This document shows, piece by piece, positions 25,877 through 34,962 of a stretch of DNA of 64,000 bases. Position 1 is the stretch's first letter; every line of letters starts with the position of its first letter. Origin of the DNA: Allomuricauda ruestringensis DSM 13258 (GTDB lineage: Bacteria > Bacteroidota > Bacteroidia > Flavobacteriales > Flavobacteriaceae). The stretch is taken from the NCBI RefSeq assembly GCF_000224085.1, contig NC_015945.1:3650501-3714500 (forward strand), written 5' to 3'. The translations under genes were made by a program, and so were the position numbers. Below the pieces are notes generated by a model. That model had not been told where the DNA came from. It worked only from the letters and a program-made list of their open reading frames with translations, and did no database searches.

Positions 25877-26044
25877 TTACTCAATCATTTTCGAGTCTAG
25901 GACAGTTCTGAACCCTAAATGTTCCATTCCAGAGTCAGGACTGGTGGCCAAGTCAAGTTTCGAGCAAGGATTCAGCGCGTATGGGTTTGAAATAATCATC
26001 TTCATTAAACCAAACTCCGCTCCTAATGTACCGGAAGCTACATT
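25877..26044 (-). pseudogene. C-terminal fragment of a formylglycine-generating-enzyme-like (SUMF1) protein
   Basis: A 55-codon stretch without a start ends in LATSPDSGMEHLGFRTVLDS. This resembles the end of FGE/SUMF1 domains, where the typical form is NTPDSSASNLGFRCAAD preceded by an Arg/Cys-rich strand; here NPYALNPCSKLD stands in that place. An in-frame TGA closes it upstream. The family oxidises a cysteine or serine in sulfatases, but this scrap cannot do so. It is the only coding trace I see in the 400 bp between the mer remnant and the BadF kinase. Confidence 0.5.
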
Positions 26045-26117
26045 TCAATCGTAAAAATGATTAGTTAAAATTATAAGCTATCAAAAAATAACATTCTTAT
26101 TAAATCTGTAATGCTAT

Positions 26118-26936
26118 TTATAAGTAATTAATCGGTTTATCCATAAAATGAATTGTTTCATACCCCTTCACTTTTGCTTTCTCCCTTAAGAAGTCTTGTA
26201 AATGAAAAGCAATAGAACCAATAAAATACATGGGGTGTCGCTTCATTTCATACTGATGAGGTCCCAATACACACTCAAAGACCTTTTCCAACCCATCCTC
26301 GATAATCGACCGAAAGAATGGGTGGTTATGGTTCTCGATCATGAACTTGGCAAAATTGGCCAGATAGGAGCTCGGGTTCTCACCGTGGTAAAGTTCCTGT
26401 AGCACAACCTTATCTTTGAGGTCATACCTGTTTCCAAACTCTTCCATCAAATCACTCGGCATATATCCATAAGCATAACTTCGCAACAACTCCCTTCCAA
26501 AATAATTCCCACTGCCCAAATCCATGACCTGGTATCCCAGATCGGGCAATCGTTTGTGAATCTTTGTTCCATCAAAAAAACAACTGTTGGAGCCCGTACC
26601 CAAAACACATACCACTCCCGGCTTTCCATTGGTACACTTAACAGCCATTCCCAGATCATCCGCAATTTGCACTTGGGCATAGTTGAAATATTTCCGAAAC
26701 ATTCGGCTCAACCTTTGTTGTGAGCTGTCATCTTTTCCTCCAGCGCAGTAAAACTCCACTAGGGAAATCTCATCTTCGATATCTTCTTTCACCCCTCGTA
26801 ATATCTTCTCTATATCATCATCCGAGTGAATCATGGGATTGATTCCCTTTGTACTTCTTTTTAATAACCTTACCCCAGATGTATTGTACACATGCCAATC
26901 ACATTTGGTGGATCCACTATCCGCAATCAATACCAT
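26118..26936 (-). CDS. BadF/BadG/BcrA/BcrD-type ATPase, probable amino-sugar kinase
   Basis: A 272-residue ASKHA-fold protein. The phosphate-1 loop is LIADSGSTKCDWH at the start, the adenosine-side loop is VCVLGTGSNSCFFDG near residue 110, and LGSGNYFGRELLRSYAYG near 140 is the segment typical of GlcNAc kinase-like members. These ATPases phosphorylate GlcNAc, glucosamine or MurNAc in the cytoplasm. It ends a minus-strand group with the 95-residue orphan and the SSS symporter, which fits import and phosphorylation of one sugar. The exact sugar is not determinable. Confidence 0.82.
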   Translation of the reverse strand: MVLIADSGSTKCDWHVYNTSGVRLLKRSTKGINPMIHSDDDIEKILRGVKEDIEDEISLVEFYCAGGKDDSSQQRLSRMFRKYFNYAQVQIADDLGMAVKCTNGKPGVVCVLGTGSNSCFFDGTKIHKRLPDLGYQVMDLGSGNYFGRELLRSYAYGYMPSDLMEEFGNRYDLKDKVVLQELYHGENPSSYLANFAKFMIENHNHPFFRSIIEDGLEKVFECVLGPHQYEMKRHPMYFIGSIAFHLQDFLREKAKVKGYETIHFMDKPINYL

Positions 26937-26945
26937 CAGCGTATC

Positions 26946-27233
26946 CTATACTTTAAGAAAATCATATCTCACAAAGGCTTCCATGGCAGCATAGCTGGCC
27001 AGATCAAGGGACTGGTATCTTTTTGCGGTTTCCTTGTTCCGATCTTCCGCTCGCACCCAGAACAAATTTTTGACCCTTACCGGTTTTACCCGAATTAAGT
27101 CCGATATTTCCTTGGCAACCTTCAATAATCCCTGTTTGGAACCTTGGATGATGACATTATCGACCTTTTCATATCTGGTTGCCTCAAACCTTCCGGTCGG
27201 TTCATATCGTATCGATTGTAACGCTGCTCCCAT
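26946..27233 (-). CDS. Conserved-looking small protein of unknown function
   Basis: A 95-residue soluble protein beginning MGAALQSIRYEPTGRFEATR and rich in Lys, Arg and Val. The frame is open further to 27356, but that extension overlaps the end of the SSS gene on the same strand; ATG 27233 leaves a 29-bp gap after it and is preferred. It has no membrane segment, signal peptide or cysteine. It lies 9 bp before the BadF kinase start and so is probably translated with it. I do not recognise a family. Confidence 0.65.
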   Translation of the reverse strand: MGAALQSIRYEPTGRFEATRYEKVDNVIIQGSKQGLLKVAKEISDLIRVKPVRVKNLFWVRAEDRNKETAKRYQSLDLASYAAMEAFVRYDFLKV

Positions 27234-27262
27234 TTTGTATAATTTAAAATTGTTTTTCCAGT

Positions 27263-29110
27263 TTATTTTATGATTTTTTCTATTTTTTTCCAAGTCAGTA
27301 TAAGACATATGGCCGAAACTATCGCAAGGACAGTCAAGGCTCCTGCCAACAACCACTCACCATAAATCCAATGTCCTATGGCAAAAAGGCATAAGTAAAT
27401 CAGTACCGTTCCCAAAAGCATCGCCAATATCCCACTTGGAACGCTCCATTCCTCACCATTTTCCAATGCAACCCCTTCTGATTTGCCTTTACGGACTATT
27501 TTACTCCATCCCGGACCACCTGGGCGGATTTTTTCACAGAATCCCAAAAGTACCTCATCATGCTCGGGTCGGGTAAGGTAGGTTGCTGCCAACCATACGA
27601 ATGTGGTGGTAAAGACAACTAGGGGATACTCCGACCAACTTGGTAACAGCCCGCCATAGCCAGCGAACAAATAATCGCCCAAAGGGGTCAGCTTCAAAAC
27701 CAATGAAAGTATCCCAGAGACGAACATTGCCATGATTTCGCTCCATGCGTTGATTCTCCACCAAAACCATCTCAGGATAAATATCAACCCTGTGCCTGCA
27801 CCAAACACGAGCAGTATCTCAAAAAGCTGAAGTGCATTTTGAAGCAAAAGGGCCAATGCGGCACTGAGCACCATCAATACCACCGTGGATATCCTTCCAA
27901 CTGCCACCAATCGTTTTTCCGATGCCTTTGGATTAACCCTTTCCTTATAAAAATCATATACAATATACGAAGAACCCCAATTGAGCTGCGTGGATATGGT
28001 GGACATATAGGCCGCAACCAAGGAAGTGAGCACCAGCCCTAAAAGTCCTGTTGGTAATTTGGTTAGCATGGCCGAATAGGCAAGATCATGCCCAAGTTTA
28101 TCATCGGATATGATTGGAAAGGCCTGTTGTAGGCTCTGAAGGTCTGGAAAAACAACGATAGAAGCCAGCGCCACCAATATCCAGGGCCATGGCCTGACGG
28201 CATAGTGCATGATATTGAAAAAGAACGTGGCCGCTATGGCATGCTTCCCATTTTTTGCGGAAAGCATTCTTTGGGCGATATATCCTCCACCCCCGGGTTC
28301 GGACCCTGGGTACCATGAACTCCACCATTGTACGGCCAAAGGAATAATAATCAGTGTAATCAATGCTTCGGTATCGTCCAGTTCAGGTATCATTCTCAAT
28401 TTATCTTTGACATCTGGATTGGACAGGAGGTTTCCCAAGCCCCCAATTTCGGGGATGTTCACCAGATAATAGGCTGCTCCTATGGTTCCTCCCATTGCAA
28501 CAAAAAAGAGGATGAAATCCGTGTACACAACTCCCTTGAACCCACCAATTGCACTGAAAATGACCGTTACCAGTCCTGCAATAAGAACTGTCTGCCACGG
28601 CTCGATACCGAGCATGATTCCGCCAATCTTTATAGCGGCAAGGGTCACCGCCGACATAGTTATCACATTAAAGATTACCCCAAGGTAAATGGCCCTGAAT
28701 CCCCTTAAAAATCTAGCTGCTGCCCCACCGTATCTCAGCTCATAAAACTCAAGATCGGTATTGACATTGGATTTCCGCCACAACCTTGCATATATAAATA
28801 CCGTTAGAAGACCCGTCAACAAAAAGGCCCACCAGACCCAATTGCCGGCCACTCCGTTGGTCCGCACAATATCAGTGACCAGATTAGGAGTATCTGTGGA
28901 AAAGGTAGTGGCGACCATCGATATACCCAAAAGCCACCACGGCATCGTTCTACCGGAAAGAAAAAACTCCGAACTGCTCTTGCCAGAGCTTTTGGATACA
29001 TAGAACCCAATGCCGAGGGTAATAGCGAAAAATGTCAGGATTATGGCATAGTCCAATGGTTGTAATGTTATCATATTCATTTTTTGGCTAGGTTGATTGG
29101 AGTTGATCAT
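27263..29110 (-). CDS. Sodium:solute symporter (SSS family)
   Basis: A 615-residue inner-membrane protein with about thirteen to fifteen helices. SSS motifs are visible: LLGISMVATTFSTDTPNLVT after helix 1, a segment with GGGYIAQRMLSAKNGKHAIA and VAAYMSTISTQLNWGSSYIV, the last matching the sodium-site helix of this family. The C-terminus adds extra helices (ILAMLLGTVLIYLCLFAIGH). Likely substrates are sugars, sugar acids or amino sugars. Alternative starts at 29080 or 29074 would begin directly before LQPLDYAIIL; 29110 is kept because an A-rich leader precedes it. It forms a group with the small orphan and the BadF kinase downstream. Confidence 0.88.
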   Translation of the reverse strand: MINSNQPSQKMNMITLQPLDYAIILTFFAITLGIGFYVSKSSGKSSSEFFLSGRTMPWWLLGISMVATTFSTDTPNLVTDIVRTNGVAGNWVWWAFLLTGLLTVFIYARLWRKSNVNTDLEFYELRYGGAAARFLRGFRAIYLGVIFNVITMSAVTLAAIKIGGIMLGIEPWQTVLIAGLVTVIFSAIGGFKGVVYTDFILFFVAMGGTIGAAYYLVNIPEIGGLGNLLSNPDVKDKLRMIPELDDTEALITLIIIPLAVQWWSSWYPGSEPGGGGYIAQRMLSAKNGKHAIAATFFFNIMHYAVRPWPWILVALASIVVFPDLQSLQQAFPIISDDKLGHDLAYSAMLTKLPTGLLGLVLTSLVAAYMSTISTQLNWGSSYIVYDFYKERVNPKASEKRLVAVGRISTVVLMVLSAALALLLQNALQLFEILLVFGAGTGLIFILRWFWWRINAWSEIMAMFVSGILSLVLKLTPLGDYLFAGYGGLLPSWSEYPLVVFTTTFVWLAATYLTRPEHDEVLLGFCEKIRPGGPGWSKIVRKGKSEGVALENGEEWSVPSGILAMLLGTVLIYLCLFAIGHWIYGEWLLAGALTVLAIVSAICLILTWKKIEKIIK

Positions 29111-29217
29111 TGTTCTTTTTCATAAGAAGAAAGGTCGGGAGCAGAGCCTGCTCATCTTCATCAACTAACTCAAAAAGGTCAACCTATTCGGTTCATAATG
29201 TTTTTTTATTTTTTTGC

Positions 29218-30024
29218 TCATAACAAGGAAAATGTTGCTATAATCGGCAAATGATCTGAAGCTCTCGAATCCTTCAGGACTTGAGCATTTTCCACCTTCC
29301 ATTTATTCCGAGGATAGGCCATGAGATAATCAATTTTAATGTTTGGATTATTTGATGGATAAGTAAATGCATCATCAGTCATCGAAAGGTTCCAGACCTT
29401 GGTTAATTGTTGCATTCCTTTGTCATCCATTGTTTGATTGAAATCACCAGCCAATATGGTTGGAAACTCATCCCTGAATTTGCTGTCCAGACACCTTATT
29501 TGGGACCGGTTCACTTCCTTATTGGAATGATCAAGGTGCACGTTCACAATCCTTATTTTGTATATACCCTGTATGTGGATCATTACCTCCAAAGCTATCC
29601 TAGATTCCGCAATGCCATCACTGGGCAAGGAATGTACTTTTGCTTCGAGTATGGGATATTTGGACAAAATAGCCAAACCGTAGTCTCCCCCATCATGGGG
29701 AATAGCTTTTCCAAAGAAGGAGTGAAAACCTGTAATATTGGCCAATTCCAGAGTTAAATCTTTGCCCTGTGATCTCCGCGTCCTGCGATCCACCTCCTGT
29801 AAACAAACAATATCGGGTTGGGCTTCCCTGAATTGATTTCCGATTTTTAATAGATCAAAAGTACCATCAGTTCCATAGCCCGCATGGATATTAAAGGACA
29901 TTACGGTAACAGGCCGCTTTGTTGAATTGCTTTGGGCCCGTAAATGGTTAGTTCCACTTAAAAACAAGCAAATTCCGATCAAGGCGATTTGTTTTATCAT
30001 GCCATCAAACTTTTGGGAAGCCAT
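29218..30024 (-). CDS. Exported endonuclease/exonuclease/phosphatase-family (EEP) protein
   Basis: A 268-residue protein with a signal peptide (IALIGICLFLSGTNHLRAQ). All EEP metal-binding and catalytic boxes are present: VMSFNIHAGYG, DIVCLQEVDRR, LAGDFNQTMDD, KIDYLMAYP and ASDHLPIIATF. The fold covers nucleases, phosphodiesterases and sphingomyelinases; a secreted protein in a glycan locus is more likely a phosphodiesterase or phosphatase. It starts 3 bp after the DUF1080 gene stop, hence one operon. ATG 30000 is an equally possible start just before the signal peptide. Confidence 0.85.
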   Translation of the reverse strand: MASQKFDGMIKQIALIGICLFLSGTNHLRAQSNSTKRPVTVMSFNIHAGYGTDGTFDLLKIGNQFREAQPDIVCLQEVDRRTRRSQGKDLTLELANITGFHSFFGKAIPHDGGDYGLAILSKYPILEAKVHSLPSDGIAESRIALEVMIHIQGIYKIRIVNVHLDHSNKEVNRSQIRCLDSKFRDEFPTILAGDFNQTMDDKGMQQLTKVWNLSMTDDAFTYPSNNPNIKIDYLMAYPRNKWKVENAQVLKDSRASDHLPIIATFSLL

Positions 30025-30027
30025 TTC

Positions 30028-33000
30028 TTATTTTAAATCCTTGATTCTGATATTTCGAAACCAGAGTGTAGAGCCGTGCCCCAAAAACCCAATATGACCA
30101 CTATCCCGTTTAAGTCCTGGATGATTCTGACCATCAGGAGTGCCATTTTCAGAAGCTTTTTTAATATCTGCATCAAGAATGACATAATCATTGAGTGTGA
30201 TTTTGATCTGATTCCCCTTTACCATAACTTCTTGGGAATTCCATTCTCCAACAGGTTTTAAAAAGCCTCTTTTTGCAGCCGCAATTCCATATACCGAGCC
30301 ATGATACTGATAAGGCTTTAAATTGGCATAGATCGGTGCCGTGTTATCCAGAATCTGTAATTCTTTCCCAACGTAAGCTGCGTCACCTTCCAATGGTGCA
30401 TGAATACCTAGACCATTGTTAGCTCCTGGAGTCAATTTAAATTCAAATCGAAAAATGAAATCAGAATACTCGTTAGCGGTATATAAATTTCCGTGCCCCC
30501 CTTGCTCCGGTTGAACCACCAACTCATTGTTTTCAACCGAATAATCTGTCTTATTCCCAATCCAATGGTCAAGGTTCTTGCCGTTAAATAGAGATTGAAA
30601 GCCTTCTTTTTGCTCTTCAGGACTTAAAAGCTCGTTGCCAGACTGTATTTCACGAACGTAAACATTCCTGAACCCCAGATCTTCTCCATGGGCCTGAAGC
30701 TCTATCGCTTCTTTTGTGAAAATCGCTCTATCCCTATCCCAAAAATTTTCCAAAACAACATTATCGGTAACCAATTTTCCGTTCAAATGAACAGTTACAC
30801 GCTCTCCGACCATCTTGATCCTGAATGTATTCCACTCATTTATGGGGTTGTCGGCCACTACTAAAGGCTTACTTGTGTTTTCTTGGTTGTTGTATAATCC
30901 TCCACTCCCCACTTCTGCCCCCACATCGGTAAGTGCCGTATCCCAAATTTGAACTTGTGGGGTCCCTCTCAAGTAAATGCCGCTGTCTCCACCATGCGTG
31001 ATTTTCCAATCGACCAGCATTTCAAAATCCCCATAATCTTTAATGGTACAAATATTATTGTAGCCCTCTCCCTTAAAACCGATGACCCCATCTTTTACAA
31101 ACCAATCCTTCAACATTTGGGCATTTGCCTTTTCCTGAGTCTTTTTCAGGGCACTTTTGGACATCTTTCGCCTTTTAATCGGGTTTTCCACTAAACCTTC
31201 CCATCCGGTCAGGTCCTTACCGTTGAATATGGATACAAATCCCTTTTCCTTGGGCATTTTATCCAAAAACTCTTTTACATCAATTTTTAAATATTGACTA
31301 TCCGGGCCGGTTAAGTTTGCCATACTGTTTGATACGGCTTCTCGGACTACCTCACCACTTAGTCCATTGTTGGCACCAGGTGTTGGCAAGGCAATATTGA
31401 TTACTGCATTGGATGCCACAGCACTTAGTTCTGCATCATCCAAATAATCCGAAACAAAAACCAGGGACAGGAATGTCTTTGCAGACTGAGCTGCCCGGAT
31501 CACTTGCTTCTTCTCTGCTAAGGTTTTGCTGTGCGGCATTAATTTTCGTATCAACAATAATCTTTGATCGTCAGGTTGATCTGAAGTAGCAACTTTTTGC
31601 AAATATTTACCAAAAGCCAATTCCCTGATGTCTCCATTTGAATTGATTATGGCCTTGAACAAATAAGATAGGCTCTTATTACCTTTCCATGCCGAAAGTG
31701 CCTGTATTGCCGCCATTTTTTCCTTAATGCCTCCTGATTGCATTTGTTCCGATATCAGAGTCAATGCTTTTTGACCTCCTATCGCAGGAAGTATTGGAAT
31801 CAATTTGGATTTATCTTCAAAATCTGCAAATACGCTATAAACATCCAAAGAACTATCCTTTTCAGTATTGTTAAGAACTTTGATAATGGCCTGCTGCACA
31901 TAATTAATATTTGCTTCATCATCCACCTTAGAGAGCATTTCCATCAACTCCGATAGATTACTTTCCGTGGAAATGGATGGCATTGCCTTATAAATGTTCT
32001 TTTGTAAATCAGGGTTTGCTTTATCCAACAGCCTAGCAATCGCATCAAATTGATTTGTGGCATTTCGTTCAGCCAGTACATTTACCAATACGCCCTTGGC
32101 TTTTTGATTTTCAAAACGGAATAATTCTTCTGCAATCAAAGGTGCATCGTCAACATCTACAATTTTCAGCAACGTATTTTCAATGGTTGCAAAAGTTGCA
32201 TTGGTATTATCCCCTTGTAAGGTTTTAAAAAGCAGTGGCAATGCCTTGCTCTTTTCTTGAAAATCCAAAGCTCGTATCCCTGCCAACTTTAAGCTTTCAT
32301 TGTCAGATTCGATGGCCTTTGTGATGCACTTATCCAGCACCTTGGACTCTTGACGCTCTCGAAGTATTTCCAGAAGCTGTATTTTTCCAATATCCTCTAT
32401 TTTCTTGTATTGTTTAACCCATTTTGATACTTCTGTAGGTCTCATGTTCTGGCCCGCTGCCTTTAACACGCTCCCCCTATAGGCATCATTGGGATACTTT
32501 GCTTCCTTTAAAAGCGTTTTTGTCGCATTCTTACCCATTGAGGCCGTTAGAAAGTCAATACCTGCTACTCTAAAATTTAATTGGTTATCCTCTGTACAAT
32601 TTTTCAATAGCGACTTGGCTATAAGCTCTCCCAAGGAGAAATTTCCTTGTTCGATAAGTCTATTGCCATAATGGATATATGCAATAATGGCCCTAGTTTC
32701 ACCCAATTGATACGCTTCGCTCTCAACTGCTTTAGAAAGAATGTCGTACGAGTCGGGTTGAGCTATCTCTGCCAATGCCATCAGCGCTTTCTGCTTTAAA
32801 AAAGCATCAGACATGGGATTGGATACCACTTCTACCAAGGTTTTTGATGCAGGGGTATAGCGTAAGCGCCCCAATGACTCAATAAATGCCGCTTTCCTTA
32901 TTCCACTAACTGATTTGACTGCAGAATGAATCGCTTCTGCCGACCTCTGAGTGCCTAAAACGGTTAAAGTAGCCAATGCGGGTTCATATAGTTCTTTATC

Positions 33001-33420
33001 CGTTAGGTATTTGCCCAGTATTTTAACACTTGTGTCGGTTCCACAAAATGCCAAACGGTCTATAAAAAATGTTTTTACCTCTTTATGTTTCGCCTTCTCC
33101 AAAGCGCTCAATAGTGTTTTCTCGACAACAGCTTCCCGATGTTTTCCTGCATAAACCACTAAACTATGGACAGCATACCTTGCTTGGGTATCGTCCCCTG
33201 TTCCCAAGGGAACAATACGTTCATGGAACTTTTGAATCCCTTCGGTGCCCAGTTCCAATATTTCTTGCATTAGCTTGTCCGAATGCGCTAAATCCTTGGT
33301 TGGGAACTGCGCCAATATATCCACTACTTTGGTTTCCAAAGTCCGGTTGATCTGGCCTATGGAAATTTGTAGGGCAAAGAGTAAAAAGAGCGTCGTTATA
33401 TGGTATTGTATTCTTTTCAT
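30028..33420 (-). CDS. HEAT-repeat protein with two DUF1080 (3-keto-disaccharide hydrolase) domains
   Basis: An 1130-residue exported protein. The chosen ATG at 33420 starts a signal peptide (HITTLFLLFALQISIG); the frame is open to 33486. Residues from about 40 to 690 are helical HEAT-like repeats. Two DUF1080/PF06439 jelly-roll domains follow: the first from FVSIFNGKDLTGWEG with GGDSGIYLRGTPQVQIWD, the second from FQSLFNGKNLDHWIG with EGDAAYVGKELQILD. Members of this family in Bacteroides cleave 3-keto-glycosides made by Gfo/Idh oxidoreductases, and such an oxidoreductase is encoded just upstream. Two hydrolase domains behind a long scaffold in one chain are unusual. It is followed after 3 bp by the EEP gene. 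Confidence 0.85.
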   Translation of the reverse strand: MKRIQYHITTLFLLFALQISIGQINRTLETKVVDILAQFPTKDLAHSDKLMQEILELGTEGIQKFHERIVPLGTGDDTQARYAVHSLVVYAGKHREAVVEKTLLSALEKAKHKEVKTFFIDRLAFCGTDTSVKILGKYLTDKELYEPALATLTVLGTQRSAEAIHSAVKSVSGIRKAAFIESLGRLRYTPASKTLVEVVSNPMSDAFLKQKALMALAEIAQPDSYDILSKAVESEAYQLGETRAIIAYIHYGNRLIEQGNFSLGELIAKSLLKNCTEDNQLNFRVAGIDFLTASMGKNATKTLLKEAKYPNDAYRGSVLKAAGQNMRPTEVSKWVKQYKKIEDIGKIQLLEILRERQESKVLDKCITKAIESDNESLKLAGIRALDFQEKSKALPLLFKTLQGDNTNATFATIENTLLKIVDVDDAPLIAEELFRFENQKAKGVLVNVLAERNATNQFDAIARLLDKANPDLQKNIYKAMPSISTESNLSELMEMLSKVDDEANINYVQQAIIKVLNNTEKDSSLDVYSVFADFEDKSKLIPILPAIGGQKALTLISEQMQSGGIKEKMAAIQALSAWKGNKSLSYLFKAIINSNGDIRELAFGKYLQKVATSDQPDDQRLLLIRKLMPHSKTLAEKKQVIRAAQSAKTFLSLVFVSDYLDDAELSAVASNAVINIALPTPGANNGLSGEVVREAVSNSMANLTGPDSQYLKIDVKEFLDKMPKEKGFVSIFNGKDLTGWEGLVENPIKRRKMSKSALKKTQEKANAQMLKDWFVKDGVIGFKGEGYNNICTIKDYGDFEMLVDWKITHGGDSGIYLRGTPQVQIWDTALTDVGAEVGSGGLYNNQENTSKPLVVADNPINEWNTFRIKMVGERVTVHLNGKLVTDNVVLENFWDRDRAIFTKEAIELQAHGEDLGFRNVYVREIQSGNELLSPEEQKEGFQSLFNGKNLDHWIGNKTDYSVENNELVVQPEQGGHGNLYTANEYSDFIFRFEFKLTPGANNGLGIHAPLEGDAAYVGKELQILDNTAPIYANLKPYQYHGSVYGIAAAKRGFLKPVGEWNSQEVMVKGNQIKITLNDYVILDADIKKASENGTPDGQNHPGLKRDSGHIGFLGHGSTLWFRNIRIKDLK

Positions 33421-33535
33421 TTTTTTGTGGTTTTTGACCAATGTGTACTTTCCTACTTCGATTTGATTTCGAAACGCAACATACACTCCATTGGTCTGTA
33501 CTTTTTTTGTTCTATTTGGAAATTAAAGTGAATGA

Positions 33536-34804
33536 TCAATCGGCCCAAGAGGTTCGCATGGGTTGATCCAATAACCTATTGGCCTCCGGGTCGTTTACAA
33601 ATTCTTGTTTGACCGGATCAAAATCCAGGCTCCTACCTAGCCGTAAAGCCACTACCCCCATATTGACAATAGTTGCCGAACGATGTCCGTTCTCCTCATT
33701 CAATGCAAATTTTTGACGGGTTTTAACGGACTCCGAAAACGATGTGATTTGCTCTTCGGGATCGGGAAGGGTATTGATAAGCCCTTCGATATTAGGAATG
33801 GTGGATTTGAACCCGTTGAATATCTTGCCATCGGGCCCTTCTATATAGGCTGCATTCTTATCGCGGTTTTCACCATCCAATATAATTTGACATCCATCGG
33901 CATAGGTATACGTTATCCTTCTCCAAGTTCCGATGGCATCGTAATGCTGTTGCGGGGCATCCACCTCAACCTTGACAGGACTGGTATGGTCCTTTCCCAA
34001 AAAGTATTGAACGGGATCAATATAGTGCTGGCCCATATCGCCCAATCCACCGCCATCGTAATCCCAATAGCCCCTAAAGGTAGAATGGACTCGATGCGAA
34101 TTGTACGGTTTTTCGGGAGCTGGTCCCAACCACATATTATAGTCCAACTGCTCTGGAACGGATTGTGGTGCCAAATTCTCCTTCCCAACCCAATAAAATT
34201 TCCAATTAAAGCCGGTCACCCCGCTTATGGTCACTTTTAATGGCCATCCGAGTGCACCGCTATCGACTACTTTTTTAAGCTTTTTAACGGGTGTACCCAT
34301 TCCATAGAAGTTATCTTTGAATCGAAACCAAGTGTTGAGCCTGAACATTTTCCCATGGATCTTCATTGCCTCAACAACACGTTTCCCCTCGCCAATGGTC
34401 CTTGTCATTGGTTTTTCACACCAAACATCCTTACCTGCTTCTGCGGCCATAATGGACATAAGCCCATGCCAATGTGGAGGAGTGGCAATGTGAACAATAT
34501 CAATGTCCGGTCTGTCCAATACTTCCCTAAAATCCCGATATCCCTTTACATCGGCACCAACTTTCTTAAGTGTATCCGCCAAGTGTTTTCCATCAGCATC
34601 ACAAATGGCCAACAATTTGGTTCCTTCATAGGTTAGGTGGCCCTGGCCCATCCCACCAACACCTATTACCGCTTTGGTAAGTTGGTCACTGGGCGGAATA
34701 AAGTTTGGCCCTCCCAATACATGTCTTGGTATAATGCTTATCCCGGTAGCTGCTATCAAGGACTTTTTGACAAACCCCCTTCTGCTTTTCATTTCTTTTT
34801 TCAT
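33536..34804 (-). CDS. Gfo/Idh/MocA-family oxidoreductase, Tat-exported
   Basis: A 422-residue NAD(P)-dependent dehydrogenase. The N-terminus is a Tat signal (SRRGFVKKSLIAATGISI). The Rossmann motif is AVIGVGGMGQGHL, the family EKP box is DVWCEKPMTRTIGEG, and the substrate-side region holds GGGLGDMGQHYIDPVQYFL. Tat export fits a protein that carries its cofactor folded into the periplasm. With the DUF1080 protein downstream (about 115 bp gap) it would oxidise the C3 hydroxyl of a glycoside so that the hydrolase can eliminate the aglycone. The pathway is inferred from the gene pairing. Confidence 0.88.
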   Translation of the reverse strand: MKKEMKSRRGFVKKSLIAATGISIIPRHVLGGPNFIPPSDQLTKAVIGVGGMGQGHLTYEGTKLLAICDADGKHLADTLKKVGADVKGYRDFREVLDRPDIDIVHIATPPHWHGLMSIMAAEAGKDVWCEKPMTRTIGEGKRVVEAMKIHGKMFRLNTWFRFKDNFYGMGTPVKKLKKVVDSGALGWPLKVTISGVTGFNWKFYWVGKENLAPQSVPEQLDYNMWLGPAPEKPYNSHRVHSTFRGYWDYDGGGLGDMGQHYIDPVQYFLGKDHTSPVKVEVDAPQQHYDAIGTWRRITYTYADGCQIILDGENRDKNAAYIEGPDGKIFNGFKSTIPNIEGLINTLPDPEEQITSFSESVKTRQKFALNEENGHRSATIVNMGVVALRLGRSLDFDPVKQEFVNDPEANRLLDQPMRTSWAD

Positions 34805-34962
34805 CTGGTATGCTTTGATTTGATTATTTACAACAAGCTCATTGAATAATGATGCCGCAAATAAAAAAGCACAGGCTTAAAAAAAGGGGTACCAAATGGG
34901 GTAATGGATTAAAAAAATGTGGTTTTTTTAGGATTTTATATCCAAAAGGCATGAATAAGCTA

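Noticed and set aside
25797..26054. An 85-codon plus-strand frame
   Set aside because: It is antisense to the FGE-like fragment, has no recognisable motif and no ribosome-binding context.
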